Assembly (NCBI GenBank): GCA_027018975.1
Contig: JALUXN010000177.1
Coordinates: 1-11,753 of the forward strand
Origin: Mariprofundaceae bacterium
GTDB taxonomy: Bacteria > Pseudomonadota > Zetaproteobacteria > Mariprofundales > Mariprofundaceae
Direction: 5' to 3'
DNA length: 11,753 nt
The notes under the pieces were generated by a model. The model was not told the DNA's origin, did no database searches, and saw only the letters and a list, made by a program, of their open reading frames with translations. This document shows positions 11,116-11,753 of this stretch, in pieces. Made by a program: the position numbers and the translations under genes. How positions within the stretch are numbered: the stretch's first letter is position 1; the number at the start of each line of letters is the position of its first letter.

Positions 11116-11753
11116 TCATTGCTCTCCGTGATCCCCCAAGCGCGCCAGCAATTGTGTCACCAGCGCCTCCGCCTCTTTGAATTTGTAGTGTTTCACATGG
11201 CCGGCCAGATCGCGGATGGTATCGTGCAGTGCATCCGGCCACGCCATCGCCTCGATCTCCGCCAATAGCTGTTTGCTGCCACGCGGCTTACGGCTGCGAA
11301 CATAGGGCAAGAGACGGCGCAAGACCAGCAGACATTGCTCGTTATCCACCCCCTCGCTGCGCATCTCTTGCTGGGGTTTCTCGTTGAGTGTCGATAGCGC
11401 CTGCACCACCTGTTGCAGTGCCTCGGTAAAGGCAACCTGCAGCAGTTCGCAGGCGCCCATATCACCGAGCACAATCGCAGTCTCCAGCTTGGCCGCGCAG
11501 TGGCTCAACGTATCTGCGCCGATATTGCGCGCCACCCCTTTGATGGTGTGTGCCAACCGCTCGGCCAGCTTGGCATCCCCCCGCTCCAGTGCATCGCGAA
11601 TCTGCCGATCCGCCTCGCTGTATTTGTTGCGAAAATCGCGCAGGATCTTCATGTAGAGCGTTTTGTTGCCCATCAGCCAGACCAGCCCCGCCTCGCTATC
11701 GATGCCCTCCAGCGGCGGGATGGTGATCGCTTCGTCTGACGCCGTGGGTGCTG
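11116..11753 (-). CDS. Hybrid sensor kinase, C-terminal part with Hpt domain (cut by window edge)
   Basis: The frame is open to the window edge, giving 211 visible C-terminal residues. The apparent ATG at 11673 is internal, because the preceding residues TIPPLEGIDSEAGLVWLMGN form the usual lead-in of an Hpt domain. The Hpt domain covers about residues 15-110 and carries the phospho-accepting His (residue 68 of the visible part) in RLAHTIKGVARNIGAD. A further ~90 residues (LPYVRSRKPRGSKQLLAEIE ... HYKFKEAEALVTQLLARL) are the helical tail often seen after Hpt domains of BarA/EvgS-like hybrid kinases. Sensor, kinase and receiver domains would lie beyond the right edge. The stop is 20 bp before the receiver-kinase start, so the two are probably one operon and one phosphorelay. 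Confidence 0.88.
   Translation of the reverse strand, partial: APTASDEAITIPPLEGIDSEAGLVWLMGNKTLYMKILRDFRNKYSEADRQIRDALERGDAKLAERLAHTIKGVARNIGADTLSHCAAKLETAIVLGDMGACELLQVAFTEALQQVVQALSTLNEKPQQEMRSEGVDNEQCLLVLRRLLPYVRSRKPRGSKQLLAEIEAMAWPDALHDTIRDLAGHVKHYKFKEAEALVTQLLARLGDHGEQ

Noticed and set aside
10043..11131. 362-codon plus-strand frame opposite the receiver-kinase gene
   Set aside because: Shadow frame; the minus strand encodes clear receiver and HATPase motifs.
11096..11242. Longer start for the receiver-kinase (401 codons)
   Set aside because: Would overlap the Hpt gene by over 100 bp; AGGAGG and the receiver homology fix the start at 11095.
11116..11673. Stand-alone Hpt protein starting at ATG 11673
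   Set aside because: The frame stays open to the window edge and the upstream residues are the normal lead-in to an Hpt domain, so it is the end of a larger hybrid kinase.

Overview
The window looks like chromosomal DNA from a Gram-negative proteobacterium. The coding DNA is GC-rich by eye. There are two-subunit glycyl-tRNA synthetase genes (glyQ-glyS), a FabI-type enoyl-ACP reductase, an E. coli-like IlvD, an outer-membrane beta-barrel protein ending in Phe, and Hpt-type phosphorelay proteins. I cannot place it more finely; a gamma- or zetaproteobacterium is a guess.

Layout. At the left edge is the N-terminal 239 codons of ilvD (minus strand). Divergent from it is a plus-strand pair: a two-CBS-domain protein (862-1323) and, 9 nt after its stop, an outer-membrane beta-barrel protein (1333-2121). 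A 768-bp gene-free stretch (2122-2889) is packed with dispersed repeats: two copies of a 'CACAGAG' palindromic repeat, an inverted pair of ATTCCC-N8-GGGAAT repeats, and a 142-bp MITE-like element inserted inside the second CACAGAG copy. Minus-strand housekeeping genes follow: glyQ-glyS (ATGA overlap) and fabI-aroC (3-nt gap). A second copy of the MITE-like element lies just upstream of fabI.

The region 8098-9187 is the accessory-looking part. A minus-strand gene encodes an XRE helix-turn-helix protein. Its C-terminal half resembles an MNT-type nucleotidyltransferase but has lost the GS...DxD catalytic motif. Upstream, a gene-free, largely AT-rich 418-bp stretch carries three operators with identical geometry (AGTCAAT-N6-ATTGACT). 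Their centres are 188 and 52 bp apart, close to whole numbers of helical turns. The last operator faces the DNA-repair gene fpg/mutM (9188-10003, plus). Autoregulation of the HTH gene, possibly also touching fpg, is the most interesting regulatory hypothesis here.

At the right edge are two convergent minus-strand signalling genes: the C-terminus of a hybrid sensor kinase containing an Hpt domain (11116 to edge), then a soluble protein with an N-terminal receiver and a C-terminal histidine kinase (10037-11095). Together they look like one phosphorelay unit.

The best candidates for something undescribed are (1) the HTH/degenerate-nucleotidyltransferase fusion with its three phased operators and (2) the 141-142 bp mobile element, whose insertion into another repeat can be read directly because the window also holds an uninterrupted paralogue of the target, showing a 9-bp target duplication.
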